64,000 nt of DNA, from the NCBI RefSeq assembly GCF_001542625.1, contig NZ_CP016279.1, positions 3,968,001-4,032,000 of the forward strand. The letters run 5' to 3'. Of this stretch, positions 18,835 through 26,566 are shown one piece after another. The position numbers and the translations under genes are program-made. Source of the DNA: Streptomyces griseochromogenes. GTDB taxonomy: Bacteria > Actinomycetota > Actinomycetes > Streptomycetales > Streptomycetaceae. The notes beneath the pieces are model-generated. The model made no database searches and was not told the DNA's origin. It saw only the letters and a program-made list of their open reading frames with translations. Each line of letters begins with the position of its first letter. Positions within the stretch are counted from its first letter, which is position 1.

Positions 18835-19266
18835 GTGCCGCCCACCTCTGTCACCTGCCGTGCCCATACCGCATGGGCGCGTCCGCTCTGCCGGAGCCGA
18901 CTTGCCCGAACCGCCCTGTACGCCGTCCTGTTCGCGCTACTGGTGTGCCTCGGTGACCGACTCCATACGCCGGAAAAGCTGTACGACCGCTCAGCCGCCG
19001 CGTCGAGTGAATCCACCGCACCCGCGGAGACCACCGCGAGGGAGACGGTCGACGAGCCCGAGTGGCCCGACTCCTGCCTCGGCTTCCATCCTGGGGTCGC
19101 CGCGTTCCCGCAGTCGCCGACGCGCATCCCTCCGCCCGCCGTCACCGCACCGGTCCTGACGGTCGAGACGGACAGCCTGTCGCGCAGCCCCTCCGACACT
19201 GGGCGAGGTCTGCTCTCCACCGGCGGTAGATCCGTGCTCACAGCGATCTGTCGGTGGCGCGTATAG
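18835..19266 (+). CDS. Hypothetical single-span membrane protein upstream of the cysteine-synthase gene
   Basis: A 143-residue protein. GTG at 18835 is preferred because GGAGG lies at 18826-18830; an in-frame GTG at 18799 has no such site. An Arg-rich N-terminus precedes one membrane helix (LYAVLFALLVCLGDRL, about 35-50). The outside part contains WPDSCLGFHPGVAAFPQSPT and ends TAICRWRV, segments that look conserved rather than random. It ends 108 bases before the cysteine-synthase homologue, and the two may be co-transcribed. I do not recognise a function. Confidence 0.55.
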   Translation: MPPTSVTCRAHTAWARPLCRSRLARTALYAVLFALLVCLGDRLHTPEKLYDRSAAASSESTAPAETTARETVDEPEWPDSCLGFHPGVAAFPQSPTRIPPPAVTAPVLTVETDSLSRSPSDTGRGLLSTGGRSVLTAICRWRV

Positions 19267-19374
19267 ATGCCCGCCCCGCGGGCCGGCCGTGCCTTGGCCG
19301 ACCGCCGCGCGACGCGCTCGACCGCCGCGCGAGACGAGCATCCATACGCGTCACACCGAATGAGAGCGAAAGCA

Positions 19375-20484
19375 ATGCACTCCTTGACCACGAGCGACTT
19401 CACCCCGGCCGGCTCCACCCTCCAAGGGCTGGTCGGCAACACCGCCGTCCTGCATGTGTCCCAGCCCTTCACCCCGCCCGACCGAGGCTTCTGGGCCAAG
19501 CTCGAGGGCTTCAACCCTGGCGGCATCAAGGACCGTCCCGCCCTGCACATGGTCGAACGCGTCCGCGCCCGAGGTGAGTTGCAGCCTGGACGTCCGATCA
19601 TCGAGTCGACCAGCGGCACGCTGGGACTCGGCCTCGCTCTGGCCGGGATGGTCCACGGCCACCCCGTCACCCTTGTCACCGACCCCGGCCTGGAACCGTC
19701 GATGAACCGGTTGCTGGCCGCCTACGGCGCGACCGTCGACATGGTGTCCGAGCCGCATCCGACCGGAGGCTGGCAGCAGGCCCGCCTCGACCGCGTGGCC
19801 GAGCTGCTGGCCCAGCAGCCCGGCGCCTGGTGCCCTGACCAGTACAACAACCCCGACAACGTCGCCTCCTACACTCCACTCGCCCTCGAACTCGCTGCCC
19901 AGCTGGGGCACATCGACGTGCTGGTCTGCAGCGTCGGTACAGGAGGGCATTCGGCCGGCATCTCGCGCGTGCTGCGGCAGCTGTATCCCGGGATGCGCCT
20001 GGTGGGGGTGGACACCGTCGGCTCGACCATCTTCGGCCAGCCCGCCCGGCCCCGTCTCATGCGCGGACTCGGCTCCAGCATCTACCCGCGCAACGTCGCC
20101 TACGGGCACTTCAGCGAGGTGCACTGGGTCGCTCCGGGCGAATCTGTGTGGGCGTGTCGGCAGTTGGCGGCCTCTCACTACGCGACGGGCGGCTGGAGCG
20201 TGGGCGCCGTCGCGCTGGTGGCGGGCTGGCTCGCCCGCGAGACTCCGCACAGCACCAGGGTCGTGGCGATCTTCCCGGACGGGCCCCAACGGTACCTGGA
20301 GACCGTCTACAACGATCAGTTCTGCGCCGAGCACGGGCTGTTGGGAGTGACACCGGCAGCCGAACCGGATGTCATCGGCCGTCCCGATGAGAAGGAGGTC
20401 ACCCGCTGGACCCGCTGTACGGCAGTGAGCGACCCCCTCTCCCTCACGGCAGAACCGGTCGGCGTGGAGGGCGGCGAGAAGTGA
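19375..20484 (+). CDS. PLP-dependent cysteine-synthase-family enzyme
   Basis: A 369-residue fold-type II PLP enzyme. The PLP lysine is Lys52 in [13 protein letters not shown]. The substrate loop [14 protein letters not shown] corresponds to TSGNTG of CysK, and the phosphate-binding loop is GTGGHSAGI. CysK enzymes replace the acetyl group of O-acetylserine with sulfide; relatives use other nucleophiles to make beta-substituted alanines, for example SbnA in siderophore synthesis. The altered substrate loop and a long C-terminal extension (about 60 residues beyond the core) suggest a specialised role. ATG 19375 is chosen (GAGAG upstream at 19362); ATG 19360 is also possible. Its TGA overlaps the start of an MFS exporter gene, so the product is probably exported or the substrate imported. 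Confidence 0.85.
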   Translation: MHSLTTSDFTPAGSTLQGLVGNTAVLHVSQPFTPPDRGFWAKLEGFNPGGIKDRPALHMVERVRARGELQPGRPIIESTSGTLGLGLALAGMVHGHPVTLVTDPGLEPSMNRLLAAYGATVDMVSEPHPTGGWQQARLDRVAELLAQQPGAWCPDQYNNPDNVASYTPLALELAAQLGHIDVLVCSVGTGGHSAGISRVLRQLYPGMRLVGVDTVGSTIFGQPARPRLMRGLGSSIYPRNVAYGHFSEVHWVAPGESVWACRQLAASHYATGGWSVGAVALVAGWLARETPHSTRVVAIFPDGPQRYLETVYNDQFCAEHGLLGVTPAAEPDVIGRPDEKEVTRWTRCTAVSDPLSLTAEPVGVEGGEK

Positions 20485-21779
20485 AGGCGATGCTCACGCA
20501 GATCCGCTCCTACGAGCGCAGCGTCCAACTCCTCCTGGTGAACCAGTTCACCATCAACCTCGGCTTCTACATGCTGATGCCGTACCTGGCCCAGCACCTG
20601 TCCGGAGCTCTCGGTCTGGCAGGCTGGCTCGTCGGACTGATCCTGGGCGTACGGAACTTCAGCCAGCAGGGCATGTTCCTGATCGGTGGCACGCTGGCCG
20701 ACCGACTCGGCTACAAGCCGCTGATCGTCGCCGGATGCATCCTGCGCACCGTCGGCTTCGCCGCCCTCGGACTGGTCGACTCCGTCCCGGCACTGCTCGC
20801 GGCCTCGGCAGTCGCCGGATTCGCCGGGGCGCTGTTCAACCCGGCCGTGCGTGCCTATGTCGCCACCGACGCCGGGGAGCGCAGGGTAGAGGCGTTCGCG
20901 CTCTTCAACGTCTTCTACCAGGCGGGCATCCTGCTCGGGCCGCTGGTGGGAATGGTGTTGACCGGCCTCGACTTCCGCATCACCTGCCTTGTCGCGGCGG
21001 CGGTCTTCGCGCTGCTCAGCCTCGTACAGATCCGGTCACTGCCGGCTCGAAGGGCAGACCACGCCACGCACGCCGGTGCCGCCGACCGGGAGAGCGTGCT
21101 GGTGCAGTGGCGGGGCGTCGTGCGCAATCGTGCGTTCCTGCTCTTCGCCACGGCCATGATCGGCTCGTACGTCCTGTCCTTCCAGGTCTATCTCGCCCTG
21201 CCATTGGAAGTACGGCGGCTCGGCGGCCAGGGGGAGTTCGGGACGGCGGCCGTGGCGCTGTTGTTCGGCGCGTCCGGGCTGGCGACGATCTTCGGCCAGA
21301 CCCGGGTGACGGCGTGGTGCAGGGCGCGGCTGGCACCCGGACAGGCTCTGGCCTGGGGGCTGCTGAGCATGGGCCTCGCCTTCGTACCGCTGCTCGCGGC
21401 CACGGCCGTAGGCGTTCCGGACGAGGGAATCGGGCGCCGGCTGCTCGCCGCCGTACCGCCGACACTGGCCGCGCTGCTGCTGGCGCTGGGGACGATGATC
21501 GCGTACCCGTTCGAGATGGACACGATCGTCCAACTCTCCGGTGACCGTCTCGTGGCCACGCACTACGGGCTGTACAACACCATCTGCGGCATCGGCATCA
21601 CGCTGGGCAATCTGCTCACCGGAGCCGCTCTCGACGCGGCACGCTCGGCCGGCATGTCCGCGCTGCCGTGGCTGGCGCTGCTCGTGCTCGGAGTGGCCTG
21701 TGCCGGATCCCTCTACGGACTGCATCGAGCCGGTCACCTGACCTCCACGACCGCTGAACCCGAGCCCGCCGTGGCCTGA
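20481..21779 (+). CDS. MFS transporter coupled to the cysteine-synthase homologue
   Basis: A 432-residue major facilitator with twelve hydrophobic segments. The loop 2-3 motif is [14 protein letters not shown], the MFS signature G-x-L-a-D-r-x-G-r-k. The start is a GTG overlapping the previous stop (GTGA), so the proteins are made together. The family match is to drug or metabolite exporters of the MdtG/MdtH type. A plausible job is to export the amino-acid derivative made by the PLP enzyme, or to export cysteine-like thiols; this is inference from coupling. A very strong terminator follows the stop, closing the operon. Confidence 0.9.
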   Translation: MKAMLTQIRSYERSVQLLLVNQFTINLGFYMLMPYLAQHLSGALGLAGWLVGLILGVRNFSQQGMFLIGGTLADRLGYKPLIVAGCILRTVGFAALGLVDSVPALLAASAVAGFAGALFNPAVRAYVATDAGERRVEAFALFNVFYQAGILLGPLVGMVLTGLDFRITCLVAAAVFALLSLVQIRSLPARRADHATHAGAADRESVLVQWRGVVRNRAFLLFATAMIGSYVLSFQVYLALPLEVRRLGGQGEFGTAAVALLFGASGLATIFGQTRVTAWCRARLAPGQALAWGLLSMGLAFVPLLAATAVGVPDEGIGRRLLAAVPPTLAALLLALGTMIAYPFEMDTIVQLSGDRLVATHYGLYNTICGIGITLGNLLTGAALDAARSAGMSALPWLALLVLGVACAGSLYGLHRAGHLTSTTAEPEPAVA

Positions 21780-21793
21780 CGTCCGAACGACTC

Positions 21794-21841
21794 GGGGCGG
21801 GGGCGGGCGGCAGCGTCGCCGCTGCCGCCCGCCCCCGCCCC
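21794..21841 (+). terminator. Strong terminator after the MFS gene
   Basis: A perfect 21-bp GC-only-rich stem: arm 21794-21814 (GGGGCGGGGGCGGGCGGCAG then C), 6-base loop, complementary arm 21821-21841. It begins 15 bases after the MFS stop. Confidence 0.9.
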
Positions 21842-21919
21842 TGGTCTCGGAGATGAGGAGATTTTGGGACGACCCGGCAAGGGGCACATCTGCCGCTACG
21901 GCGAACGCCACTTCCGCGA

Positions 21920-21972
21920 ATGCCAGGTCGTTCGAGAATCCCGGGCCTCCGCCTTCTCGAACGACCTGGCAT
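21920..21972. repeat. 19-bp perfect inverted repeat with 15-base loop
   Basis: Arm ATGCCAGGTCGTTCGAGAA (21920-21938) is exactly complementary to 21954-21972. It lies 80 bases beyond the MFS terminator and 240 bases before the next gene. It may be a second terminator, or the ends of a small mobile element; no ORF lies between the arms. Confidence 0.7.
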
Positions 21973-22213
21973 CCCAGCAGGTCAACGGCTCGCTATCTGA
22001 AGGATGCGCTGCGTCAGGGCACCGCGTAGCGCCCGTCGAGAGGGGCGAGCAGGAGCAGGTGGTACGGCCCGTCCCTCGATCCGCACGGACCGAGGGACGC
22101 CTCATGCCCGGTGCCAGGGCCGGCACAGCGCGCCCCGGCAGCACGGGGTTTACGGTCGGGAACCGTGGCGGGGCCGGGTCGCGTCCTTTTCCGGAACCGT
22201 GGAAGGGACGCCC

Positions 22214-23182
22214 ATGAGCCTCGACCCACCCCGCCCGTCCGGGCGGTCGCCATACGGCGGGCCGCGGCCCGCGGGCGACCCGCCGCGGCCGTACACGCCG
22301 CTGTGGCGACGGCTGCGTGAGGACGAATGGCCGCCGCTGGGTGAGGTGTTGCGGGGGAGGCGGGAGCAGGCGGCCCCCGGGGTGTTGCTGGTGCTGGTCC
22401 TCCCGTGCCTGTGGTGGCTGACCGTGCCGCTGCTGGTCGGCTACCAACTGGCCCGTACGGCCCGCCGCATGGCACGCCGGGTCTTCCCCGTACGTCCGGC
22501 AGGGCACGTCGAGGATCCCGAGGTGCTCCGGGTACAGCGGGTGCGGGCCAGGGTGGCCCTCGTCATTTCGGTGGGGCTGTTGGCCGCGTTCGGTGGCTGG
22601 CAGGACGTGGCGGGGGCACAGAAGCAGTTCCTGGACCGGCTGTTGTTCGCGCCCTGGCTGGCGCTGTTGAGTGCGGTGGTGGTGGCGGCGCCGCTCTTCT
22701 GGGCGGCCGGGCCCGGGACGCGGCGGGTCATGCGGACGCAGCTGTGGCCGGCCGGCCGGTCGGCCCTGTGGTACTTCGGCGCCTGGACGCTGGTGCCGCT
22801 GCTGTTGACGGCGGCGGGCAAGGGGATGGGGCTGCTGCCCAGCAGCGCCAACGGGCTGTTCGGGCTGCTGCTCTGGGCGTCCGTGATGTTCGTGTGCTGG
22901 GCGCCGTTCTGGTGGGTGATCTTCTTCCTCTGCTTCGCCTCCGGTCCGGCGCTGCGCCACGCCTTCAACCTGTCCGCCGTGCACGCGGCGCTGCCCGCGC
23001 TGGTCACCACCGTGCTGGTCTGGGTGTTCGCCTTCCTCGGCCTGTCGTCGGGCGGCCTGCCACCGGGCCCGGTGCCGCTCGCGGTCTGCGCGTTCCTCGG
23101 TGGCCCGGTGTCGGTGACGGCATTGGCCTGGTGGGAGATCCACCGGCTGCGGCGGCGGCACGGGGTGCGTTGGCGGGGTTAG
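22214..23182 (+). CDS. Polytopic membrane protein of unknown function
   Basis: A 322-residue protein with ATG start preceded by GGAAGGGA. The N-terminal 60 residues are Pro/Arg-rich and cytoplasmic. About seven hydrophobic segments follow (for example LLVLVLPCLWWLTVPLLVGY, VALVISVGLLAAFGGW, WLALLSAVVVAAPLFWA, LFGLLLWASVMFVCWAPFWW). It ends in an Arg-rich tail. I recognise no transporter or enzyme motif. It stands alone between the inverted repeat upstream and a decayed region downstream. Confidence 0.7.
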   Translation: MSLDPPRPSGRSPYGGPRPAGDPPRPYTPLWRRLREDEWPPLGEVLRGRREQAAPGVLLVLVLPCLWWLTVPLLVGYQLARTARRMARRVFPVRPAGHVEDPEVLRVQRVRARVALVISVGLLAAFGGWQDVAGAQKQFLDRLLFAPWLALLSAVVVAAPLFWAAGPGTRRVMRTQLWPAGRSALWYFGAWTLVPLLLTAAGKGMGLLPSSANGLFGLLLWASVMFVCWAPFWWVIFFLCFASGPALRHAFNLSAVHAALPALVTTVLVWVFAFLGLSSGGLPPGPVPLAVCAFLGGPVSVTALAWWEIHRLRRRHGVRWRG

Positions 23183-23489
23183 CGCCGCGGAGCTGCGTGT
23201 TCCGTTCGGCCGGACGCGGCATGGCGGCACGCCAGGCCGCGGCGAGCGCTCGCACGGAGGCCGCACGCAGACAACTCTTCGACGGCCGCACACACCGAAA
23301 CAGCTCTGGACGGGGCGCGGGTTCGACCGCGTTGAGGCTGGGGATTCAAACACTCCCTGAACGCTTCCGGCCCGGGCCGGCCCCGGCCGAAAGCGTTCAG
23401 GACGGCGAGCGGCAGAGCGGATGGTTGGCCAGGAATCCGCAGGTCACAGCTCCGTCATATGAGGCGGGGCGTGAGGCCTGCACACCGAG

Positions 23490-23740
23490 CGGGCCCAGGA
23501 ACTCCCCGCCGCTGGCGTCTCGTTGCGCGAGCGGTGGGCGGCCATCGCCCCACGAGCTGCCCGGACACGTCGCGGCCGTCGGCTATGACGCCGACTCCGG
23601 CCGGCTCACCGTGTGCCTGAAGCCGATGGCCTGGGCGACAAGACACGCCTGGAGCAGGCCCGCGCGATCGATGCCGCCAACAAATCGGCGGTCCGCGCCG
23701 CGTGGTCGTCCGCGCCCTGCGAATCCTCGCGCCTGGCTCC
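23490..23740 (+). pseudogene. Frameshifted remnant of a DUF721 (DciA-like) protein
   Basis: Four pieces in shifting plus frames together follow the DUF721 domain of Streptomyces. They are SLRERWAAIAP, then ELPGHVAAVGYDADSGRLTV, then KTRLEQARAIDAANKSA, then VVRALRILAPGS. At least three single-base indels separate them, so no protein can be made. DUF721 proteins near recF are linked to replicative helicase loading; extra copies occur on mobile elements. The identification is from memory of the family pattern. Confidence 0.65.
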
Positions 23741-23760
23741 GCAACTGACGGAGCTATCGA

Positions 23761-23786
23761 GGGCTCGAAGCGCTTCACGCAGGTCA
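23761..23786 (+). repeat. 26-bp direct repeat, left copy
   Basis: It begins GGGCTCGAAG and ends CTTCACGCAGGTCA. An almost identical copy (one indel, one mismatch) is at 26390-26416. The pair brackets the two-gene cassette 24064-26363. Confidence 0.7.
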
Positions 23787-24063
23787 GACAGGTGATCTTG
23801 GGTAAGGCAAGTTCGGTATGTAGGACTTGGAAACGGTTTGCCCGAACGGCTTCCGGGACCCATGTTCGAGGCGCGGCAATGCGGACACTCCCTTTGCTGC
23901 TGTCAACAAATGAATACACTGCTGGTCAAGATCCGCAGATGCTCACTCCGACGTGCAGGGCATGCACTGTTTTGGTGTGCCTGCGGGTGAGTGTGTAGTT
24001 ACGGGAACGGCGCACGTGGGGGACCGGTTGGCGACGGCTGCCTGCGCCGGAGGGGATCACGGG

Positions 24064-25197
24064 GTGAGTGAGACAGACGAGGCGCCCGCGGCGCCCGGTC
24101 GGCTGCGCCGAGCGCTGCCGAACAGCAGGCGCGGCCGGTTGTCGCTGATATCCGCGCTGGTGCTCGCGCTTGCGGGCACCGGGCTCGGCACGTGGGCGGC
24201 GCACACCTGGCCGTGGCCGAAGGACCGCTACTGCTGGGGCGCATGGGAGGAGGACAGCGGCCCGGACTTCCTCGGCGACGATGACGACGGGTCACGCACC
24301 GGCAAGGAGACGGCGCCGACCCGCGAGCACCCGACCGGCAGCTGCGAGGTCGCCATCGCCAGCGACTACAAGAGCAGTTACGACGGCGACAAGGTCTCCA
24401 CCGACCAGCAGGTGACCGTCGAGTACGGCCCGGTCCCCAAGGCCGCGGAGGCCCGGCTCGCGATGGTCCACGACGGTTTCCTGGGCGGCGACATGGTCCC
24501 GCTCCCGGACGGCCTGCCAGGCACGGTGAACGGGCGCGGTGGCCTGCTGGTGCTCCCGAAGTCCTGCGACACGCACGACGGCCGGCCCACCGTCGTCACC
24601 ATGCACGCGTCCGGCACGTACACCAGAAACGGCCCCTCGTACACCCAGAACGATCCGGCCGATCTGGGCGGTGCCCGTCAGGCGGCGGTTCTGCTCGTCG
24701 CGGCGGCCAACCGTGGAATGGCTGCGGCCGGTTGCGCGCCGGACGAGCCGCTGAAGGTCAGCTCGCCGCTCTACGACCTGCCGGGCAAACCGGAGGCAAT
24801 CTTCGGCACCTCTGACGACGTCTGCGGCATCCGCGGCCTGCACCTCGACACGAAGGACATCGAGGACCAGACCGGCGCGGCCACCCGCGACCTGCAAACG
24901 TGCAGCGTCCGTGGCGATCGCGACGGCGTGCCGTACTTGCAGCTGGCGATGGTCGCGCAACCCCGGCTGGCCGCGGTGTTCGACGGCGTCACGGGCGAAC
25001 ACCCCGCGGCCCGTGGCTGGCGCGGCACGGGCACCATCGGTGAGAAGCACGCGATCGTACGAGCCGACTGCGCCGGCCGGCCCGCCACCTTCCTGATGGG
25101 CGCCTCCACCGACCCCGGCCACCTCGCCGCCTTCGCCAACGCGGCCGCCGCCCGCCTGGGCTGCGCCCCCATCGCCCCCAAGGGAGCCGCCCGATGA
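24064..25197 (+). CDS. Membrane-anchored extracellular protein, paralogue 1
   Basis: A 377-residue protein. GTG at 24064 is chosen for its CGGAGGGG site at 24048-24055. A basic N-terminus is followed by one helix (SLISALVLALAGTGLGTWAA, about 28-47), then an extracellular part. Conserved Trp/Cys motifs (DRYCWGAWEED, TGSCEVAI, VCGIRGLHL) recur in the next gene's product, so the two are paralogues in tandem. Six or more cysteines suggest disulfides outside. No enzyme motif is visible. Translation is coupled to the next gene by ATGA. Homologues in Streptomyces are annotated only as hypothetical or secreted proteins, as far as I recall. Confidence 0.75.
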   Translation: MSETDEAPAAPGRLRRALPNSRRGRLSLISALVLALAGTGLGTWAAHTWPWPKDRYCWGAWEEDSGPDFLGDDDDGSRTGKETAPTREHPTGSCEVAIASDYKSSYDGDKVSTDQQVTVEYGPVPKAAEARLAMVHDGFLGGDMVPLPDGLPGTVNGRGGLLVLPKSCDTHDGRPTVVTMHASGTYTRNGPSYTQNDPADLGGARQAAVLLVAAANRGMAAAGCAPDEPLKVSSPLYDLPGKPEAIFGTSDDVCGIRGLHLDTKDIEDQTGAATRDLQTCSVRGDRDGVPYLQLAMVAQPRLAAVFDGVTGEHPAARGWRGTGTIGEKHAIVRADCAGRPATFLMGASTDPGHLAAFANAAAARLGCAPIAPKGAAR

Positions 25198-26363
25198 GCA
25201 GCACTGCGGACGAGCCGAACCGATACGACCAGGCTCTGCCCGCCGACCGGGAACCGCTCGGCGAGCGGCGCCTGCGCCGGTGGCACTGGCGCAGACTGCT
25301 GCGCGGCGGGGTCCGGCCGCTGCTGGCCGCAGGTCTCGCCGGGGCGCTGCTCGGCGCCGGAGGCATGGCCTGGCAGACGCAGGCCGGGCCGTTCGCGCCG
25401 GACGAGGTGTGCTGGGGCGCGCTGTCCCGCGATGACCTCGCCCCGACGTTCCGCAAGCCCGAGGACGTCAAGGCGGTCGAGGCGCCCGTGCTGCACGGCG
25501 GGCGCTCCATGGACGGCCCCACCGGCAGTTGCCAGTTGACGAACAGCGACGGCGACGAATGGGCGCTCACCGCTCGGGTGCACCGGCTGGACGACCGGGC
25601 CGGCGACGACGGCAAGTGGGCTGATGAGTTCCTCTCCGCCCGTCTCACCCCGTTCGGCGGCGGCCTCCTGGGCATGGCCTCGGACAACCGCGCCTGGCTC
25701 GCCGTCCCGGACGGCTGCCTGGGCCGCCCCGGCGACCTCGACGGGCCAACCGTCGTGGACATCGCCCAGGGCAGCTGGATCACCGACATGGAGCCGCGTA
25801 CCAAAGAGCGGGACGCTATGGCCCGAATGGTCGTGAAGCTCGTCAACAAGGTCAGCGCGGACCTGGGCTGCACCGGCACGATCGCCGATCCGGTCGAACG
25901 CCTGCCGAAGGCCGCCCGCTACACCCGCACGGAGAAGCCAGACGCGCTCTGCGGCATCAAGGGGCTGACCCTGGGCAAGAAGCGCAAGCCGGACAAGTAC
26001 CCGATGATCACCGACGGGCACGGCCCGGTGCGCACCTGCGACCGGGACATCACCGGCTCGCAGCCGGAGCAGCGCCTGATGACCGTCGAGGACCCGCGGC
26101 TCGCCGCGATCTTCACGAGGATGACGCTGGACGAGGGCGACCGGGTGCGCTCCGCCGCCGGATACGGCGGCCTCGGCCCCAACCTCGGCGTCTTCCGGGT
26201 CCGTTGCCAGGCGGGCCAGACAGTGTTCCTCGTACAGGCCAACGAAGCCGGGATGAGCGCGGACCTGCGCACCCTCTTCCCCCGCTACGTCGAGGCCGAG
26301 GCCGCCCGCCTCGGTTGCGGCCCGCTGAACCTGAAACCGCCACGGCCGGGCGGGAGCCGCTGA
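25194..26363 (+). CDS. Membrane-anchored extracellular protein, paralogue 2
   Basis: A 389-residue protein whose ATG overlaps the stop of paralogue 1. It has the same plan: basic N-terminus, one helix (VRPLLAAGLAGALLGAGGMA, about 43-62), then an extracellular domain. Shared landmarks are DEVCWGALSRDDL, PTGSCQLTNSDGDEW, ALCGIKGLTLG and a closing AARLGCGPLN, matching CWGAWEED, PTGSCEV, VCGIRGL and AARLGCAPI in paralogue 1. The pair probably arose by tandem duplication and may form a hetero-oligomer on the surface. Function unknown. A hairpin overlaps the stop codon. Confidence 0.75.
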   Translation: MSSTADEPNRYDQALPADREPLGERRLRRWHWRRLLRGGVRPLLAAGLAGALLGAGGMAWQTQAGPFAPDEVCWGALSRDDLAPTFRKPEDVKAVEAPVLHGGRSMDGPTGSCQLTNSDGDEWALTARVHRLDDRAGDDGKWADEFLSARLTPFGGGLLGMASDNRAWLAVPDGCLGRPGDLDGPTVVDIAQGSWITDMEPRTKERDAMARMVVKLVNKVSADLGCTGTIADPVERLPKAARYTRTEKPDALCGIKGLTLGKKRKPDKYPMITDGHGPVRTCDRDITGSQPEQRLMTVEDPRLAAIFTRMTLDEGDRVRSAAGYGGLGPNLGVFRVRCQAGQTVFLVQANEAGMSADLRTLFPRYVEAEAARLGCGPLNLKPPRPGGSR

Positions 26364-26377
26364 CTCCCGCCCGGCCG
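26343..26377 (+). terminator. Hairpin overlapping the stop of paralogue 2
   Basis: A perfect 14-bp stem, CGGCCGGGCGGGAG (26343-26356) with 26364-26377, has a 7-base loop that contains the TGA stop. It probably terminates the two-gene operon. Confidence 0.75.
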
Positions 26378-26389
26378 GACACTTATCCA

Positions 26390-26416
26390 GGGCTCGAAGG
26401 CACTTCACGCAGGTCA
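26390..26416 (+). repeat. 27-bp direct repeat, right copy
   Basis: This matches 23761-23786 with one inserted base and one mismatch. It lies 27 bases after paralogue 2. Confidence 0.7.
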
Positions 26417-26489
26417 AAAGCGAGAGGGCCTCGGACGGGCCAGCGGGCCTTCTTCCTCGCCCACAAGCCCAACGCATCGTGACCAGTTG

Positions 26490-26540
26490 CCTCAGATCGA
26501 TCGAGACAGACGAACGCTCGGCGTCTCGCTCGACCTGAGG
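26490..26540. terminator. Imperfect inverted repeat between convergent genes
   Basis: CCTCAGATCGATCGAGAC (26490-26507) pairs with 26523-26540 apart from two mismatches, with a 15-base loop. It lies between two convergent genes, so a two-way terminator is likely. Confidence 0.5.
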
Positions 26541-26566
26541 CAGGTCAACGCATTTCGCTGGTTGGC

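Noticed and set aside
21896..23353. Minus-strand open frame of 485 codons
   Set aside because: Gln/Pro/His/Arg-rich antisense of the polytopic membrane protein gene; no domain.
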